9,602 nt of DNA from contig JAJZFF010000572.1 of the NCBI GenBank assembly GCA_021805485.1, positions 1 through 9,602 of the forward strand, written 5' to 3'. Position 1 is the first letter of the stretch. Each line of letters starts with the position of its first letter. The notes under the pieces were generated by a model that saw only the letters and a program-made list of their open reading frames with translations, had not been told where the DNA came from and did not search any database. Source of the stretch: Pseudomonadota bacterium (GTDB taxonomy: Bacteria > Pseudomonadota > Alphaproteobacteria > Acetobacterales > Acetobacteraceae). Below are positions 8,523-9,602 of this stretch, one piece after another. Made by a program: the position numbers and the translations under genes.

Positions 8523-9296
8523 TCAGATCCACCCGGCGTCGACGAAGAAATTGTGGCTGGTCACCATCCGGCTGTCGTCGGCGGCGAGCCAGAGCACCAT
8601 CCGCGCGACATCGGCGGGCGTCAGCTTCTGCTTGAGGCACTGCTGCTTCATCAGCGTTTCCTCGCCTTCCGGCGTCAGCCATTTCTCGATCTGCCGTTCG
8701 GTCATGATCCAGCCCGGCACCACGCAGTTCACGCGGATGTTGTCCGGCCCGAAATCCCGCGCGAGGCTGCGCGTCAGCGCCTCGATGCCGGCCTTGGCGG
8801 TCACGTAGGCCGGCATGCCGCCCTGGCCCTTGTGCCAGCTGCTGGAGCCGAAATTGACGATGGCGCCGCCGCCGGCGGCCTTCATCATCGGGATGATCGC
8901 CTGGGCGGCGAAGAACTGGTGCCGCAGGTTCACCTGCAGCCGGTCCTCCCAATATTCCACCGTCACGTCCATCGTCGGGTGGCGCTCGTCATGGGCGGCG
9001 TTGTTCACCAGCACGGTGAACGGGCCGACCGCTTCCGCCCCTTTCGCGATCGCGGCCTTGAGGGCCTCGATGTCGCGCAGGTCGCACTGGAAGAAATGCG
9101 GCGCGGCATGACCCTTCGCCATCACCTGCTCGACCACGCGCTGGCCGCCCGCCGCGTCGATGTCGACGAAGACGATGCGGCTGCCCTGCTCGGCGAAATG
9201 CTGGACGACGGAGGCGCCGATGCCACCGCCGCCGCCGGTGATGAACACCGCCCGGTCCTTGAGGCTCGGATAGATTGCGTTGGCGTGTGCGGTCAT
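8523..9296 (-). CDS. SDR-family sugar dehydrogenase, probably NAD-dependent aldose 1-dehydrogenase
   Basis: 257-residue classical short-chain dehydrogenase/reductase. The cofactor loop TGGGGGIG is at 20-27, Asp45 at the end of strand 2 (FVDID) suggests NAD over NADP, NNAA is at 98-101, Asn123 is in place, and the catalytic set is Ser151, Tyr164 and Lys168 in YVTAK. The C-terminal FFVDAGWI is typical of sugar-oxidising SDRs. Placed directly before dgoK and dgoA and near lactonases, it most likely oxidises D-galactose (or D-fucose/L-arabinose-like sugars) to the lactone; the substrate is inferred from context only. AAGGAT about 6 bases before the ATG at 9296 supports the start. It follows the FrcA-like ATPase gene after 45 bases, so it may be transcribed with that transporter. 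Confidence 0.9.
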   Translation of the reverse strand: MTAHANAIYPSLKDRAVFITGGGGGIGASVVQHFAEQGSRIVFVDIDAAGGQRVVEQVMAKGHAAPHFFQCDLRDIEALKAAIAKGAEAVGPFTVLVNNAAHDERHPTMDVTVEYWEDRLQVNLRHQFFAAQAIIPMMKAAGGGAIVNFGSSSWHKGQGGMPAYVTAKAGIEALTRSLARDFGPDNIRVNCVVPGWIMTERQIEKWLTPEGEETLMKQQCLKQKLTPADVARMVLWLAADDSRMVTSHNFFVDAGWI

Positions 9297-9341
9297 GATG
9301 ATCCTTCTTCCGTCGTGATGTATCGTCGCCGGCTCAGGGCG

Positions 9342-9602
9342 TCAGCGCGCCCTTGCCGCGCGGTATTCGCGCCGCACGATCTCGAGCAGTTCCTCGACCG
9401 AGGTGTCGCGCGCCGCCCCCGAGAACGTCACCTCGCCATGCTGCATCAGCATGACGCGATCGGCAATCTCCAGCGTCTGGGCATAGTTGTGCATGATCAT
9501 GATGATCGAGATGTCGCCGCGGGCGCGCTGGCGCTGGATCAGGTCGATGATCAGCCCGGCCTCGCGCGCGCCCATCGCGGCGAGTGGTTCGTCGAGCAGC
9601 AG
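9342..9602 (-). CDS. Sugar ABC transporter ATPase, FrcA-like, C-terminal part (5' truncated by window edge)
   Basis: The last 86 residues of a sugar ABC ATPase; the 5' end lies beyond the right edge. The fragment opens at the Walker B, LLLDEPLAAMGARE, continues through the H-loop MIMHNYAQ (His present) and ends with VTFSGAARDTSVEELLEIVRREYR. DEPLAAMGA(K/R)E and HNY are hallmarks of single-domain FrcA-type ATPases of fructose/simple-sugar importers, in contrast to the two-domain ATPase elsewhere in this window. The protein ends right after this domain, agreeing with the single-domain form. Its partner permease and binding protein genes would be expected just upstream, outside the window. This shows that the locus carries a second, distinct sugar importer. 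Confidence 0.9.
   Translation of the reverse strand: MLLDEPLAAMGAREAGLIIDLIQRQRARGDISIIMIMHNYAQTLEIADRVMLMQHGEVTFSGAARDTSVEELLEIVRREYRAARAR

Noticed and set aside
9297..9341. Gap between the FrcA-like ATPase and the SDR gene, checked for promoter or terminator
   Set aside because: Only the SDR ribosome site (AAGGAT) was found; no convincing hairpin, palindrome or promoter pair.

Overview
This is a high-GC window (roughly two-thirds G+C by eye) that reads as an alphaproteobacterial chromosome or megaplasmid. The grounds are the strong G/C bias at third codon positions, the FrcA-like sugar ABC ATPase, the paired RbsC-type permeases and the De Ley-Doudoroff style sugar genes. An Acetobacteraceae/Acidiphilium-like host is possible, but that is an impression and not a demonstrated assignment.

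Layout. At the left edge (3-374, plus strand) is the C-terminal end of a methyl-accepting chemotaxis protein that finishes in a CheR/CheB-tethering type pentapeptide. It converges on everything else, which lies on the minus strand, and a strong hairpin at 386-410 separates the two. Reading the minus strand in the direction of transcription (right to left), the window holds: the end of an FrcA-like sugar ABC ATPase (cut by the right edge); an SDR sugar dehydrogenase; dgoK (2-dehydro-3-deoxygalactonokinase); dgoA (KDPGal aldolase); a 102-bp gap with AT-rich candidate regulatory sequence; an SMP-30/gluconolactonase-family lactonase; an 84-bp gap with a candidate promoter and operator; then five tightly overlapping genes for a complete second sugar ABC importer (binding protein, two-domain ATPase, permease, permease), ending with a second SMP-30-type lactonase.

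How it works together (inference). Two importers bring in an aldose, probably galactose or a close relative. The SDR oxidises it to an aldonolactone, one or both lactonases open this to the aldonate, a dehydratase not present in the window would give the 2-keto-3-deoxy acid, DgoK phosphorylates it and DgoA cleaves it to pyruvate and glyceraldehyde 3-phosphate. No transcriptional regulator gene is in the window.

I see no clearly undescribed system here; it is a catabolic and transport locus. The points that deserve a second look are the transporter ATPase with one degenerate ATP site (including an altered second Walker B), two paralogous lactonases bracketing the importer, an AT-rich element shared by the two intergenic gaps, and a CxxC in a predicted external loop of one permease. 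No tRNA, rRNA, CRISPR array, insertion sequence or attachment site was seen.
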